Of a stretch of DNA of 64,000 bases, positions 63,470-64,000 are shown one piece after another. A program made the translations under genes and the position numbers. Source of the DNA: Dactylosporangium vinaceum (GTDB lineage: Bacteria > Actinomycetota > Actinomycetes > Mycobacteriales > Micromonosporaceae); the NCBI RefSeq assembly GCF_019904175.1, contig NZ_CP061913.1:10354001-10418000 (forward strand), in the 5' to 3' direction. Position 1 is the stretch's first letter. Each line of letters starts with the position of its first letter. The notes below the pieces were generated by a model. It saw only the letters and a program-made list of their open reading frames with translations, did no database searches and was not told where the DNA came from.

Positions 63470-63571
63470 GGCAACCGATCGCAACTCACGGCCGTGAGCG
63501 CGAAAAAGCAGCGGGACAACCGGCCTGCAACGTTGCGGGCCCCGGAGCAACCACCGGGGCCCGGCAATCTT
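63470..63571 (+). promoter_or_regulatory. candidate structured leader of S8 protease gene
   Basis: Same order as at 61526. Elements are GGCAAC (63470), TCGCAAC (63479), a perfect palindromic hairpin CTCACGGCCGTGAG (63485-63498), GAAAAAGCAG (63502), a GGGCCCCGG/CCGGGGCCC hairpin (63537-63562), and GGCAATCTT (63563). The protease ATG is 98 bases further on. Confidence 0.45.
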
Positions 63572-63668
63572 ATTTCAGCAAGGAAAACGCAAGGAAATGA
63601 AGCAGAGAGAAATCACGGCACGTCTCATGACGCGACATATGCCGGCTACCTGACAGGAAGCAGACATA

Positions 63669-64000
63669 ATGACGAAGAACATCGCCCGCCGCGCCATTAC
63701 CGGAATCGTCCTCGGCACCGCCGCCACGGCCGCAACCGCGTTCTCGTTCGGCGCTGCCGCATTCGCCGCCCCGGCCCAGGGCACCATCCAGAACGTCGAC
63801 GCCCCGGGTGCGCTCAAGGACCAGTACATCGTGGTCATGAAGGACGGCAGCACGACGACCTCGGACGCCCTCGCCGGCAAGGTCGGCGGGAAGATCGAGG
63901 ACCGGTTCGACAGTGCGGTGCGCGGTTTCTCCGGGCACATGAGCGCCGACGCCGCTCGCCGCCTGGCCGCCGACCCGGCCGTCTCGTACGTCGAGCAGGA
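63669..64000 (+). CDS. secreted S8 (subtilisin-like) protease, 5' part only
   Basis: The first 110 codons are visible; the gene runs off the window. The signal peptide has a KNIARR N region, a hydrophobic core, and an AFAAP end near residue 34. An inhibitor I9-type propeptide follows (LKDQYIVVMKDG, then FSGHMSADAARRLAADPAVSYVEQ). These are standard for subtilases such as those of the proteinase K type. The catalytic domain is outside the window, so activity cannot be checked. An AGGAAG site lies 8 bases before the ATG. Confidence 0.85.
   Translation, partial: MTKNIARRAITGIVLGTAATAATAFSFGAAAFAAPAQGTIQNVDAPGALKDQYIVVMKDGSTTTSDALAGKVGGKIEDRFDSAVRGFSGHMSADAARRLAADPAVSYVEQ

Overview
The window is high-GC DNA (roughly 70% or more), densely packed, with frequent GTG starts and start codons overlapping the previous stop. 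It comes from an actinobacterium. The SmtB-type ArsR regulator, decaprenyl-type UppS, cytidine-deaminase-like protein beside the CorC/CBS protein, LigB-type DNA ligase, CIRCE-controlled hrcA, and secreted proteases with long leaders fit a filamentous actinomycete. Micromonosporaceae is my best guess, by inference from gene content only. I saw no prophage, insertion sequence, CRISPR array, tRNA or rRNA.

Layout. 1-5 kb: alpha/beta hydrolase, acyl-CoA dehydrogenase, and a FAD monooxygenase divergent from a TetR regulator. 5-8.3 kb: a minus-strand zinc-uptake operon (small membrane protein, ZnuC, ZnuB, SmtB-like sensor, lipoprotein) with a Fur/Zur box before znuC. 8.3-17.4 kb: small proteins, glyQS, a sulfotransferase-like protein, a large soluble YukD/FHA/EssC-type ATPase, then era-recO-uppS. 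17.5-28.1 kb, minus strand: P-loop kinase, deaminase-like pseudoenzyme, CorC/CBS, ybeY, phoH, an accessory block (VOC protein, serine hydrolase, SDR, secreted lectin), then rsmE, dnaJ and hrcA with CIRCE. 28-36 kb: DUF4870 protein, hemW, enoyl-CoA hydratase, lysozyme-like exported protein, PhyH dioxygenase, GlsB-type membrane protein, NUDIX and lepA. 36-45 kb: YbjN protein, thioesterase operon with ettA, otsA, and a fused otsB-GH15 protein. 45-55 kb: cobalamin/siroheme genes cysG, cobT, cobC and cobB, interrupted by a class A PBP and a GNAT. 55-64 kb: SURF1, DNA ligase, a convergent diguanylate cyclase/EAL pair, a His-rich small protein behind an operator-flanked promoter, a small zinc-ribbon protein, a GH26-like secreted enzyme, and a truncated S8 protease.

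The genes form short functional units: zinc homeostasis, tRNA charging and ribosome/GTPase housekeeping, heat-shock control, trehalose turnover, late cobalamin synthesis, c-di-GMP turnover and secreted hydrolases. Many genes that begin a transcript carry a TANNNT box only 6-8 bases before the start codon, so leaderless transcription appears common.

Most unusual items: a sequence/structure pattern shared by the leaders of the GH26-like and S8 protease genes; a promoter whose spacer and +1 region each hold a 17-bp dyad, driving a His-rich protein; a CobB with a roughly 740-residue low-complexity tail, a missing glutaminase cysteine and a repeat-built leader ORF; a cytoplasmic-looking EssC relative with an altered first Walker A; and an OtsB-GH15 fusion.
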